Shown piece by piece: positions 1 through 9,030 of a DNA stretch of 64,000 bases. The stretch lies in assembly GCF_002270355.1 (NCBI RefSeq), contig NZ_NJFZ01000003.1:284307-348306 (forward strand), given 5' to 3'. Positions within the stretch are counted from its first letter, which is position 1, and each line of letters starts with the position of its first letter. The notes below the pieces were generated by a model that saw nothing but the letters and a program-made list of their open reading frames with translations, did no database searches and was not told the DNA's origin. Source of the stretch: Flectobacillus sp. BAB-3569. Its GTDB lineage: Bacteria > Bacteroidota > Bacteroidia > Cytophagales > Spirosomataceae. A program made the translations under genes and the position numbers.

Positions 1-201
1 TGATTTTGTTTCCCCTAATGTTATGCCTACCCTCTCTCCAGACAAGAAAAGCTTATCCTTGGGAGGTTCAGCTGCTCCATCTGTATCACCATAGAAGGTC
101 TGCATAGGCCGTAGCGTATTGGGAAAATCATCTGTACTTTCATAGCATATCGCTCCATTGAGCTGTATGCTAAATAATTCTGTTCCTGCTTGTGCTGCCA
201 T
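1..201 (-). CDS. Hypothetical protein, partial (3' end outside window)
   Basis: An ATG at 201 opens a frame of 67 codons that runs off the left edge without a stop. The visible part begins MAAQAGTELFSIQLNG, is acidic, and has no membrane segment or recognisable motif. It follows the 257-559 gene after a 55-nt gap, so it is the last visible gene of element A's fibre-distal end. No function can be assigned. Confidence 0.55.
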   Translation of the reverse strand, partial: MAAQAGTELFSIQLNGAICYESTDDFPNTLRPMQTFYGDTDGAAEPPKDKLFLSGERVGITLGETKS

Positions 202-256
202 TATTTTGAAAATTATGTAGTGTAATATTGCTATTACACTACAATGGTATCTTGGA

Positions 257-559
257 TTATAATTGCTCTAAAACCCGATACTTGAACACATTGGTCATTT
301 GTGTGTCGGCCTCGATGAAATCTTTTAAGATTTTAAGGTCTTGTGGGTCGAGTTGTACATCTTCTCCATTATACAATTGAAAACCAATGTACATGAGCTT
401 TTGAGCATTTTGGTTTGAGGTAGAGTAGGCAATGCTTTGCCCAACGATTTTACCCAGATTTACTTCTTGCCCATTTTCGAGAATAGGTTTATTGTCGATT
501 CCCAAAAATGGCGTGTTAAGACTTACTTTTTTTACAATTGGTTGAATGTCCTTTTTCAT
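257..559 (-). CDS. Small conserved element protein (paralogue of 60380-60652)
   Basis: 100-residue soluble protein. It shares a clear pattern with the 90-residue protein of element B: a GKxxxxxxA segment in the middle and a C-terminal segment ending MTN(V/L)FKYR(V/I)LE. The frame stays open upstream to a GTG at 631, but those 24 extra codons read through an intergenic repeat array (site at 585), so I place the start at the ATG at 559 (MKKDIQPIVKK), which also matches the paralogue's length. Function unknown. It lies in a different place relative to the fibre in the two elements, so it need not be a fibre component. Confidence 0.7.
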   Translation of the reverse strand: MKKDIQPIVKKVSLNTPFLGIDNKPILENGQEVNLGKIVGQSIAYSTSNQNAQKLMYIGFQLYNGEDVQLDPQDLKILKDFIEADTQMTNVFKYRVLEQL

Positions 560-584
560 TTTTTTAGTAATTAGAAGATTTGTT

Positions 585-699
585 GCTACCAAAATATAGT
601 GTCGAACAACTGTTGTTGTGTGTGTGGCCACTATAAATTGGTAGCAGATGCTAAGAATTTACGGATAATATTAGACCAGAGAATTTGTGTTTTGCTACC
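585..699. repeat. Phased GCTACC/GGTAGC array, site A1
   Basis: Three copies of the 6-bp core lie between the stop of the 702-1052 gene and the start at 559: GCTACC at 585, GGTAGC at 640, GCTACC at 694 (spacings 55 and 54 bp, orientation alternating). Each is embedded in a longer TTGGTAGCAA-type word. The first copy in the direction of transcription begins immediately after a TAG stop codon. The interval 640-699 aligns without gaps to 11993-12052 (site A2). Spacing and alternation suggest protein binding or an insulator/promoter element; function unknown. Confidence 0.75.
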
Positions 700-701
700 A
701 A

Positions 702-1052
702 CTACGCTTCAACTTGATTTAGCAATTTGATAGTTGAGTAGTTTGATGTTTGTGGATCCAGTTGTTGAATTTCAGTCGCCACCAATCCCAAACTTGTCAC
801 AAGGATTTCAATGAGTAGAATTTCTGGTTGATTGTACCAATTTTGAAACTCAGTTTGGTTAGCCTCCCAACTTTTTGGAGAGGTGGCGAAACCAGTCGCA
901 TCAGGGTACTTTTTTGAATCAGCAATTTTCGAAATATCAATTTTTTCGTTGTAGCTGACATTAATTGTTTTTCTTGACTCAGAGATGTTGTCATAGTTCA
1001 TCTCAATTTCTGAAATGCCCCGTTTATTAGAGGCAAGGATTGCTTTAAACAT
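702..1052 (-). CDS. Fibre-associated conserved protein (paralogue of 38752-39087)
   Basis: 116 residues, soluble, directly downstream (7 nt) of the giant fibre gene. The element B copy is also directly downstream of its fibre, and the two share an N-terminal pattern: MF(K/L)A, NKxG(I/V)S(E/Q)IE, DNISE(S/T)R, SYNEKID(I/L)S(K/R)IAD(S/A)KKYPDA. The fixed position next to the fibre suggests a fibre assembly chaperone or adaptor, as with small genes next to many phage fibre genes, but no known assembly family was recognised. Confidence is high that this is a real gene and low for the role. Confidence 0.7.
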   Translation of the reverse strand: MFKAILASNKRGISEIEMNYDNISESRKTINVSYNEKIDISKIADSKKYPDATGFATSPKSWEANQTEFQNWYNQPEILLIEILVTSLGLVATEIQQLDPQTSNYSTIKLLNQVEA

Positions 1053-1059
1053 ATTGATT

Positions 1060-4000
1060 TTAAGTTACATTGTGTTGAACGAAAACTACATTTCCCCAGT
1101 AGTCGATTGTTAAGTATCCATAAGGGGCGTTACTTTTTGACACTTGAGGAATATCCTTAATATTGATAGCACTTCCAGTTAGCGTCAAACTGGAGGTTAA
1201 AATGCTATTGAATGAACTCATATCACCAAAAATACATCCCTTCGGACTGTAAAGAATAAAGTTCGAAATAAGAGCAGACCCGTTTGAAACCCAAATTGGA
1301 GCTCCTGAAATGTCATTCCAATCGTGTCCATGTGGACTTGGGCTAAAGGTCGCAGGCTTTCCTACGATACTATCCCAATGATGACTATGCGCACTTGGAT
1401 TAAACTCGGACGGTTTTCCTGTGATGCTATCCCAGTTGTGGGTATGTCCCCAGTCAGCTTTACCATCAATTTTATTTTTCACGAGTGCCACAGACACAGG
1501 ATTAGTAATAGCATTTGACCATCTGGCATCATCGTTGACAACATCCACATGGTATCTTACCACATTTCCGTCTACTTGAACAACGTTGTAAGCACCAGAG
1601 GAAAAATTGATAGTGCTGTATTGCCCTTTATCTCCAGCATTTTCCTGTAATGATATGTTAAAAGCTGGTTTTCCTACAATACTATCCCAATGGTGGGTAT
1701 GCCCCCAATCAGCTTTACCATCAATTTTTGATTTCACTAGTGCAACTGATACAGGATTCGTAATGGCGTTTGACCATCTGGCATCATCGTTGATAACATC
1801 CACATGGTATCTGACCACATTTCCGTCTACTTGTACTACGTTGTAAGCGCCAGAAGAAAAGTTAACGGTGTTGTATATACCCTTGTCGTTTGCATTCTCT
1901 TGCAGTAAAATATTGAATACCGCTGGCTTTCCAGTGATACTATCCCAATTGTGGGTATGGTTACTGTCCGATTTTGAATTCCAGTAGGTAATTTGGGCAT
2001 CTGTTACAAAGCGTCTATTTGCATTTGCATTAATCCAATCGGCTGAAAAAGCTGATTTGACTAAGTTGCCATTTGCATCTGAAATAACAGGAACCGCATT
2101 AGTTCCATCTGCAAAGTCAGAAATACGGACTGTTTTTGAAAGTATTCTTCCTTGGCGAAGGTCAAAAACGATGTGGGTGTTACCAAAACACGTGTCTTTG
2201 AAACCGATGCCATACCAAGAACCAATTTGGAGGTTGTAGCCTGTAGTCGTTGCGCTATCAGCGTTACCAACAGAAATGTGACCACCAACCAAACCATTAG
2301 CTGGTATGAAAGATACTTTTCCTTGTTCGAGAGATATTGAGTGATATGAAGCTTCATCAAAGTTAGCAATAAAAACTTTCTTAGACTGCATTTGACCAGC
2401 TCTAGTATCAAAAATAATTTTCGTTTTGTTCCCATTAGTATCCTTGAATCCGATTCCATACCAAGAGGCAATCTCAAGGTTGTAGGTCGTTGGTGTTGCA
2501 CCATCTCCAGTACCGTAGGCAAAGTAGCAGTTTGGGTCAAACATGACTCTTCCCGTCATCGTACCACCTGCGAGTGGTAGATATGCACCAAGTTCACTTC
2601 TGTCTACTTTTCCGTTCCAGTAAGATACCTGAGTATCTGACACCAATCTTTTACCTGTTGTGGTAATAAGATTATTCACATCAGTAAAATAGGAAGCATG
2701 AAATCCATCCAATAAGTCAGCGTTCAAACCAGAGCCAATTCCATGGTTATTTTCTGACCAGATTCTCTTGTGAACCAAAGCTCCAGCGTCAGTATAATCG
2801 GTTCTGATGTATAAATCAAAGTTTCTTTGGTAAATAGTTACCGCAGAACTTCCTGGTGAATGTAGTGTAATAGATGGATGCTTGGTATTATCCGTTGTTA
2901 TAACTGCTAGTTTAGAATCAGACCAATGCGTACCACCAACAGCTTGTATTTCAACTTTACCTGTCAGATAGCCCCCTGAAAGAGGTAAATACGCTCCTAA
3001 TTCAGTTCTGTCCACCTTGCCATTCCAGTAATTAATCTGCGTATCTGAGACAAAACGTTTAGTAGCACTTGTATTAATCCAGTCTGCAGAGAAGGCAGAT
3101 TTGACTAAATTGCCACTTCCATCCGATACAACAGGGACGGCATTCTGTCCATCTGCGAAATCTGAAATACGAACGGCTTTGGAAAGGATTCTACCAGCAC
3201 GTGTATCGAATACGATTCTTGTGGTATTGTCTATTGTTGATTTAAACCCAATTCCATACCAAGATGCTATTTCAATATTGTACGAACTAGGTGTCGCACC
3301 ATCACCAGTACCATAACCAATGTACTCAGAGCCTCCAAAGTTTATCTTAGCTCCAAATGTCATATTTCCTCCTGTAAGAGGCAGATACGCACCAAGCTCA
3401 CTTCTATCTACTTTACCGTTCCAGTAAGATACTTGAGTATCTGTAATGAACCTCTTGTTTGCATTAGTCACGATGTTATTGGCATCCGTAAAATATGCTG
3501 CATGAAACCCATCCAGTAAGTCAGCATTTAGCCCAGAACCAATGCCATGATTCTTTTGACTCCATAATACATTATCAGAAGTACTTCCAAAATCTCTTAT
3601 GTAGAGATTTCCTGATTTTTCATACAGAGCGACTGACGAAATAGTGGGCGTATGAAAAACAATCGCTGGTGGCTTACTAGTATTTGAGGTTGTTATAACT
3701 AGTTTAGCTGTATCAATCGATGTATTTCCATTGGTAAGATCAATACCTTCAGCAAATACCTCAAGTCTACCAGTTACCTTACCACCTGAAAGCGGTAAAT
3801 AAGCTCCAAGTTCAGCTCTATCAACTTTTGCATTCCAGTATGAGATTTGTGTGTCTGCCACAAATCGTTTGTTAGCATTGGAAATAATGTTATCTACATT
3901 TGTAAAATACGTGGCATGGTATCCATCCAAAAGGTCAGCATTCAATCCAGAGCCAACCCCATGATTGAGTTGAGTCCAAATTTTATTATGAACATTTGCT

Positions 4001-7000
4001 CCAGCTTGAGACATATCACTTCTAATGAATAAATCAGCATCTTTTTCATAGATTGTGATTACTGATTTGTTTAGTGTATGTAGGCAAATAGAAGCGTTTT
4101 TAGTATTATCCGTATTTACTACTGCTAATTTCGATTCCGACCAGTGAGTACCACCAACAGCTTGTATTTCAACTTTACCTGTCAAATAGCCACCTGTAAG
4201 CGGAAGGTAAGCGCCTAATTCAGTTCTATCAACTTTACCATTCCAGTAATTAATCTGTGTGTCAGACACAAATCGTTTGGTAGCACTTGTATTGATCCAA
4301 TCTGCCGAAAAGGCTGATTTGACTAAATTGCCACTTCCATCCGATACAACAGGGACGGCATTCTGACCATCAGAAAAATCTGAGATGCGAACAGAGCTTG
4401 CAAGGATTCTACCAGCACGTGTGTCAAAAATGATTTTCGTTTTGTTCCCATTAGTATCCTTGAATCCGATTCCATACCATGAGGCAATCTCAAGGTTGTA
4501 AGTGGTTGGTGTTGCTCCATCCCCAGTACCATAACCAACGTAACAGTTTGTATCAAACATGACTCTTCCTGTCATTGTACCACCCGCTAGAGGCAGATAA
4601 GCACCAAGCTCACTTCTATCTACTTTACCGTTCCAGTAAGATACTTGAGTATCTGTAATGAACCTCTTGTTTGCATTAGTCACGATGTTATTGGCATCCA
4701 TAAAATATGCTGCATGAAACCCATCCAGTAAGTCAGCATTCAGCCCAGAACCAATACCATGATTCTTTTGACTCCACAATACATTGTCGGAGGTACTTGC
4801 ATAGTCTCTTATATACAGATTACCAAGTTTTTCATATAGTACTACTGCGGAGATACTTGGCGTGTGAAAAGCAATAGCAGGAGGCTTACTAGTATCTGTT
4901 GTTGTTACCAGTAGCTTAGTTTGTCCTAAAAAAGTATCCCCATTTGTTAGGTCAGTCCCCGAAGCATATATTTCAAGTCTACCAGTTACTTTACCACCAG
5001 TGAGTGGTAGATATGCACCAAGTTCAGTTCTATCAACTTTTGCATTCCAGTACGAGATTTGTGTGTCAGACACAAATCGCTTATTAGCATTGGAAATAAT
5101 GTTATCTGCATTTGTAAAGTATGTGGCATGGTATCCATCCAAAAGGTCAGCATTCAATCCAGAGCCAACTCCATGATTGAGCTGAGTCCAAATTTTATTA
5201 TGAACATTTGCTCCAGCTTGCGACATATCACTTCTAATGAACAAATCAGCATCTTTTTCATAGATTGTGATTACTGATTTGTTTAGTGTATGTAGGCAAA
5301 TAGAAGCGTTTTTAGTATTATCCGTATTTACTACCGCTAATTTCGATTCCGACCAGTGAGTACCCCCAACAGCTTGTATTTCAACTTTACCTGTCAAATA
5401 GCCACCTGTAAGCGGAAGGTAAGCGCCTAATTCAGTTCTATCAACTTTGTCATTCCAGTAATTAATCTGTATGTCAGATACAAATCGTTTGCTTGGGCTT
5501 GTATTAATCCAATCTGCCGAAAAGGCTGATTTGACAAGATTACCATTTGCATCCGAAATTACAGGGACAGCATTGGTTCCATCTGCAAAATCAGAGATAC
5601 GGATAGCCTTCGTAAGGATTCTACCAGCACGAGTATCAAGAACAATTCTTGTAATATTGTCTATTGTTGATTTGAACCCAATCCCATACCAAGAAGCGAT
5701 TTCAAGGTTATAAGTTGTTGGAGTTGCACCATCTCCAGTACCATAGGCAAAGTAACAGTTCGGGTCAAACATAACTCTACCTGTCATCGTACCACCTGCG
5801 AGTGGCAGATACGCACCAAGCTCACTTCTATCTACTTTACCGTTCCAGTAAGATACCTGAGTATCTGACACCAATCTTTTACCTGTTGTGGTAATAAGAT
5901 TATTTACATCTGTAAAATAAGAAGCATGGAATCCATCTAATAAGTCAGCGTTTAAACCAGAGCCAATACCGTGGTTATTTTCTGACCAGATTCTTTTGTG
6001 AACCAAAGCTCCAGCGTCAGTATAATCGGTTCTGATGTATAAGTCAAAGTTTCTCTGGTAAATAGTTACCGCAGAACTTCCTGGTGAATGTAATGTAATC
6101 GATGGATGCTTGGTATTATCCGTTGTGATGACTGCCAGCTTAGAATCAGACCAATGCGTACCACCAACCGCTTGAATTTCAACTTTACCTGTCAAATAGC
6201 CACCTGAAAGAGGTAAATACGCTCCTAATTCAGTTCTGTCCACCTTGCCATTCCAGTAATTAATCTGCGTATCTGAGACAAAACGTTTAGTAGCACTTGT
6301 ATTAATCCAGTCTGCAGAGAAGGCAGATTTGACTAAATTGCCACTTCCATCCGATACAACAGGGACGGCATTCTGTCCATCTGCGAAATCTGAAATACGT
6401 ATAGCTTTTGATTGAATTCTTCCTTCCCGAAGGTCAAAGACTATGTACGTATTTCCGTAGCAAGTATCTTTAAATCCAATTCCATACCAAGAGCCAATTT
6501 GAAGGTTATAGGTTGAGGTCGTTGCTCCATCACCAGTACCGTTGCCTATTGTATTTACACCACCGCCACTAAACCTAATAACCCCTGTCATTGTTCCGCC
6601 TGAAAGAGGAAGGTAAGCAGAAAGTTCATTTCTCTCAACCTTATCATTCCAGTATGAGATTTGTGTATCTGTTACTAGCCTCTTATTGGCATTTGTAACT
6701 AGGTTGTTTGCATCTGTAAAATAGGAAGCATGGTATCCATCCAATAAGTCAGCATTTAGCCCAGAACCAATACCATGATTCTTTTGACTCCACAATACAT
6801 TGTCGGAGGTGCTTGCATAGTCTCTAATATACAGATTACCAAGTTTTTCATATAATACTACTGCGGAGATACTTGGCGTGTGGAATGCAATAGCAGGAGG
6901 CTTACTGATATCTGTTGTTGTTACCAGTAGCTTAGTTTGCCCTAGAAAAGTATCACCATTTGTTAGGTCGGTTCCCGAAGCATATATTTCAAGTCTGCCA

Positions 7001-7707
7001 GTTACTTTACCACCAGAGAGTGGTAGATATGCACCAAGTTCAGTACGGTCAACTTTACCATTCCAATAGCTAATTAGAGTGTCAGTGACAAATCGTTTGT
7101 ATCCATTTGTATTAATCCAATCGGCTGAAAAAGCTGATTTTACCAAATTCCCATTGGCATCTGAAATAACAGGTACTGCGTTAGTACCATCTGCAAAATC
7201 AGAGACACGAACAGCTTTAGAAAGGATTCTACCAGCACGCGTGTCAAATACAATTCGAGTCGTATTATCTACAGTTGATTTGAATCCAATACCCCACCAA
7301 GAGGCTATTTCAAAGTTATATGTACTTGTTGTAGCATTATCACCATTGCCATAACCAATGTAAGAGTTAGGGTCGAAAGAAATCTTTGCGCCATACGCCA
7401 TATTCCCCCCTGTGAGAGGTAAGTATGCCGAAAGCTCGCTTCTATCTACTTTGCCATTCCAGTAGCTTGCCTGAGCATCAGTGATAAATCGGTTGTTGGG
7501 GTCTTGAGCAATGAAACTTGGATTAATACTACCAACCGACAGTGCTCCAATAACCATTGCTTGAGAGAGTGGCTTCCAGATAGCATCACCCTCAGCAGAG
7601 GAAGCCTTGACCAGAACTTGGTCAAAGCTTCCTGCTGAGGGAAGAACTGCTAGGCTTTTTACCTTTTGTCTCCCGTTACTCCATGTTATGAGCTTTTCTA
7701 CAGGCAT
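1060..7707 (-). CDS. Giant repetitive tail-fibre-like receptor-binding protein
   Basis: 2215 residues, intact. The short N-terminal region shares a GRQKVxKS-type motif with the preceding gene product (7719-8312), so both probably dock in the same way. The body alternates two module types about seven times each: a module with YLPL(T/S)GGxMTG and an SW(Y/W)GIGFK core, and one with HG(I/V)GSGLNADLLDG(Y/F)HA. Both are typical of T4-like long tail fibres. Near the C-terminus there are five HxH(x)WxxIxGxP repeats (His-rich, metal-binding type in fibre tips). No S74 chaperone domain is visible. Modules are nearly identical at DNA level (for example 2641-3067 and 5871-6309), so recombination has amplified them. 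The usual structural partners of such a fibre (tail tube, baseplate) are absent. Confidence 0.85.
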   Translation of the reverse strand: MPVEKLITWSNGRQKVKSLAVLPSAGSFDQVLVKASSAEGDAIWKPLSQAMVIGALSVGSINPSFIAQDPNNRFITDAQASYWNGKVDRSELSAYLPLTGGNMAYGAKISFDPNSYIGYGNGDNATTSTYNFEIASWWGIGFKSTVDNTTRIVFDTRAGRILSKAVRVSDFADGTNAVPVISDANGNLVKSAFSADWINTNGYKRFVTDTLISYWNGKVDRTELGAYLPLSGGKVTGRLEIYASGTDLTNGDTFLGQTKLLVTTTDISKPPAIAFHTPSISAVVLYEKLGNLYIRDYASTSDNVLWSQKNHGIGSGLNADLLDGYHASYFTDANNLVTNANKRLVTDTQISYWNDKVERNELSAYLPLSGGTMTGVIRFSGGGVNTIGNGTGDGATTSTYNLQIGSWYGIGFKDTCYGNTYIVFDLREGRIQSKAIRISDFADGQNAVPVVSDGSGNLVKSAFSADWINTSATKRFVSDTQINYWNGKVDRTELGAYLPLSGGYLTGKVEIQAVGGTHWSDSKLAVITTDNTKHPSITLHSPGSSAVTIYQRNFDLYIRTDYTDAGALVHKRIWSENNHGIGSGLNADLLDGFHASYFTDVNNLITTTGKRLVSDTQVSYWNGKVDRSELGAYLPLAGGTMTGRVMFDPNCYFAYGTGDGATPTTYNLEIASWYGIGFKSTIDNITRIVLDTRAGRILTKAIRISDFADGTNAVPVISDANGNLVKSAFSADWINTSPSKRFVSDIQINYWNDKVDRTELGAYLPLTGGYLTGKVEIQAVGGTHWSESKLAVVNTDNTKNASICLHTLNKSVITIYEKDADLFIRSDMSQAGANVHNKIWTQLNHGVGSGLNADLLDGYHATYFTNADNIISNANKRFVSDTQISYWNAKVDRTELGAYLPLTGGKVTGRLEIYASGTDLTNGDTFLGQTKLLVTTTDTSKPPAIAFHTPSISAVVLYEKLGNLYIRDYASTSDNVLWSQKNHGIGSGLNADLLDGFHAAYFMDANNIVTNANKRFITDTQVSYWNGKVDRSELGAYLPLAGGTMTGRVMFDTNCYVGYGTGDGATPTTYNLEIASWYGIGFKDTNGNKTKIIFDTRAGRILASSVRISDFSDGQNAVPVVSDGSGNLVKSAFSADWINTSATKRFVSDTQINYWNGKVDRTELGAYLPLTGGYLTGKVEIQAVGGTHWSESKLAVVNTDNTKNASICLHTLNKSVITIYEKDADLFIRSDMSQAGANVHNKIWTQLNHGVGSGLNADLLDGYHATYFTNVDNIISNANKRFVADTQISYWNAKVDRAELGAYLPLSGGKVTGRLEVFAEGIDLTNGNTSIDTAKLVITTSNTSKPPAIVFHTPTISSVALYEKSGNLYIRDFGSTSDNVLWSQKNHGIGSGLNADLLDGFHAAYFTDANNIVTNANKRFITDTQVSYWNGKVDRSELGAYLPLTGGNMTFGAKINFGGSEYIGYGTGDGATPSSYNIEIASWYGIGFKSTIDNTTRIVFDTRAGRILSKAVRISDFADGQNAVPVVSDGSGNLVKSAFSADWINTSATKRFVSDTQINYWNGKVDRTELGAYLPLSGGYLTGKVEIQAVGGTHWSDSKLAVITTDNTKHPSITLHSPGSSAVTIYQRNFDLYIRTDYTDAGALVHKRIWSENNHGIGSGLNADLLDGFHASYFTDVNNLITTTGKRLVSDTQVSYWNGKVDRSELGAYLPLAGGTMTGRVMFDPNCYFAYGTGDGATPTTYNLEIASWYGIGFKDTNGNKTKIIFDTRAGQMQSKKVFIANFDEASYHSISLEQGKVSFIPANGLVGGHISVGNADSATTTGYNLQIGSWYGIGFKDTCFGNTHIVFDLRQGRILSKTVRISDFADGTNAVPVISDANGNLVKSAFSADWINANANRRFVTDAQITYWNSKSDSNHTHNWDSITGKPAVFNILLQENANDKGIYNTVNFSSGAYNVVQVDGNVVRYHVDVINDDARWSNAITNPVSVALVKSKIDGKADWGHTHHWDSIVGKPAFNISLQENAGDKGQYSTINFSSGAYNVVQVDGNVVRYHVDVVNDDARWSNAITNPVSVALVKNKIDGKADWGHTHNWDSITGKPSEFNPSAHSHHWDSIVGKPATFSPSPHGHDWNDISGAPIWVSNGSALISNFILYSPKGCIFGDMSSFNSILTSSLTLTGSAINIKDIPQVSKSNAPYGYLTIDYWGNVVFVQHNVT

Positions 7708-7718
7708 AAAATGTGAGA

Positions 7719-8312
7719 TTAAAGTTCAATAATACCTGCAACCTCAAATAAGATTGCATTGGCAGACACAGCAGTGCCTACGATTTGAGCAAAAGTGTCT
7801 GTACCAGCTACGGGTACGGTAGATTTTGGATCGCCAGCATTTTGAGAGAGGTAGACTGGTTGCCCAGGCGTTAGACCTGCATAGCCTGCATTGATGTTTC
7901 CGAAAAACACTTCTGCATTGGCACCATTGGCTACGGCTGTTTTTACATAACCAACCGCCATTTTGGCAATGTTTGTACTAACCGCTTTCACAGCTTTGCC
8001 AGTACCATCGATTGCAACGATGTTGTTTGCAGAAAGTGCCTCACCTGCAACCACAATCATAGATTCAGGACCTACGTTATCAGGCAAAAGCGAAAGGTCA
8101 ATCTTACCAGCGCCATTGAGTTCTGGCACTTTGCCTGATTGAGCTGCAGTACCTCCAGCAACAGTAGTAGGTAAAGCAGATTTGTCGATTTTACCTGCAC
8201 CATCCAGCTCTACTATTTTACTTGCGTCTCCAGCGCCTGTGGATACGGTAACCGATTTGACGACTTTTTGTCTACCTGTGACAGAGTCCCTAGAAATTAA
8301 ATCCTTTGGCAT
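7719..8312 (-). CDS. Fibre-base / head-decoration-like protein
   Basis: 197 residues, ending 12 nt before the fibre start. The N-terminal part carries GRQKVVKSV and a GAGKIDKSALP-type segment common at the head of phage fibre proteins. The C-terminal half (from about residue 80) has a VVAGEALSANNIVAIDGTG...LTPGQPVYLS...QIVGTAVSANAILFE layout typical of the small beta-rich domain in phage head-decoration and fibre-base proteins. Its element B counterpart is 44554-45081, in the same position. Probably links the giant fibre to the particle. No membrane segment. Confidence 0.7.
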   Translation of the reverse strand: MPKDLISRDSVTGRQKVVKSVTVSTGAGDASKIVELDGAGKIDKSALPTTVAGGTAAQSGKVPELNGAGKIDLSLLPDNVGPESMIVVAGEALSANNIVAIDGTGKAVKAVSTNIAKMAVGYVKTAVANGANAEVFFGNINAGYAGLTPGQPVYLSQNAGDPKSTVPVAGTDTFAQIVGTAVSANAILFEVAGIIEL

Positions 8313-8314
8313 TG

Positions 8315-8971
8315 TTAATCGTTATTTAGGATTATTGGTTGTGAAAAGTTAATATTGATTTCGTCTGGTGAAATAGAGTTACCTGCCGTTTGTGAAAGTC
8401 CTTGGTTGGGAGCTGTAGGGGTTAGTACTCCCATAGGACCGATAAACATAAGTGTGTTGGATGGTAGTCCCCAATTAGGTATTTCAGCCGTACCTTCGAC
8501 CTGTATAAAACACTCTTGTCCTGCGGTAGCCGAATGGAGTGCAATACCTGTCGCTAGCCCATAGTTTTCAATATTATGTGAGTCATATCTATAGCTACGG
8601 TCTATACCATCATTCTCGTGAACTCTTACGACATATCCTCTGGTGATTTCCTCTTGAGCAATGGTACGTTTCCAACCGATGCCTTTCAGAACTATGGTAC
8701 TTCCATTCTGGTTGATGACCTGTTTGGTAGAGTTGTCCAATTTATTTTGAATGTTTTCCACCAAACCCATCATACTTTTCTGGAACTGACTATTACTTTC
8801 TTCGAGTGTTTTTGAAAAATCATTGATGGCAGAGTTCTTATCGGGAATTTTAGAAAGTAGAGAGATGATATTTTTCCGAAAAAGAATAACCAACATCACG
8901 ACTGCTACCAGAATGAAAGCAATAAGCTGAATGAGTTTATTCTTTTCTTTGCTTTTGTCCTTATCTTTCAT
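8315..8971 (-). CDS. Membrane-anchored fibre-base protein (paralogue of 45088-45744)
   Basis: 218 residues. A lysine-rich start is followed by one membrane helix (about residues 14-34), a coiled-coil-like stretch (about 38-80) and a beta-rich C-terminal domain. The paralogue in B shares the domain signature GhA(T)GI(A/S)L...(F/H)IQVEG..EI.NWGL..N....GP.G.L.P.APN. Two-nt spacing to the next gene and a fixed order (this gene, decoration-like protein, fibre) in both elements suggest it holds the fibre to a membrane. Molecular function is inferred from context only. Confidence 0.7.
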   Translation of the reverse strand: MKDKDKSKEKNKLIQLIAFILVAVVMLVILFRKNIISLLSKIPDKNSAINDFSKTLEESNSQFQKSMMGLVENIQNKLDNSTKQVINQNGSTIVLKGIGWKRTIAQEEITRGYVVRVHENDGIDRSYRYDSHNIENYGLATGIALHSATAGQECFIQVEGTAEIPNWGLPSNTLMFIGPMGVLTPTAPNQGLSQTAGNSISPDEININFSQPIILNND

Positions 8972-9030
8972 AGGATTGATTTTTGGGGTAGCAGATGTTT
9001 GTTCTTTGTTACTGAAGCTTTTCTTAGTGT

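Noticed and set aside
560-631. Upstream extension of the 257-559 gene, and similar extensions at 11945 and 25099
   Set aside because: The added codons run through the GGTAGC-type arrays, and paralogues or later ATGs support the shorter starts.
585-699. Arrays as simple rho-independent terminators
   Set aside because: Arms are about 49 nt apart, there is no consistent T-run, many copies are direct rather than inverted, and spacing is constant, which hairpins do not require.
1324-7354. Plus-strand ORFs of 60-90 residues inside the fibre gene (also 39961-44219)
   Set aside because: They are antisense shadows produced by the repeated modules: the same short ORF recurs at each module copy and the coding strand has an unbroken frame.
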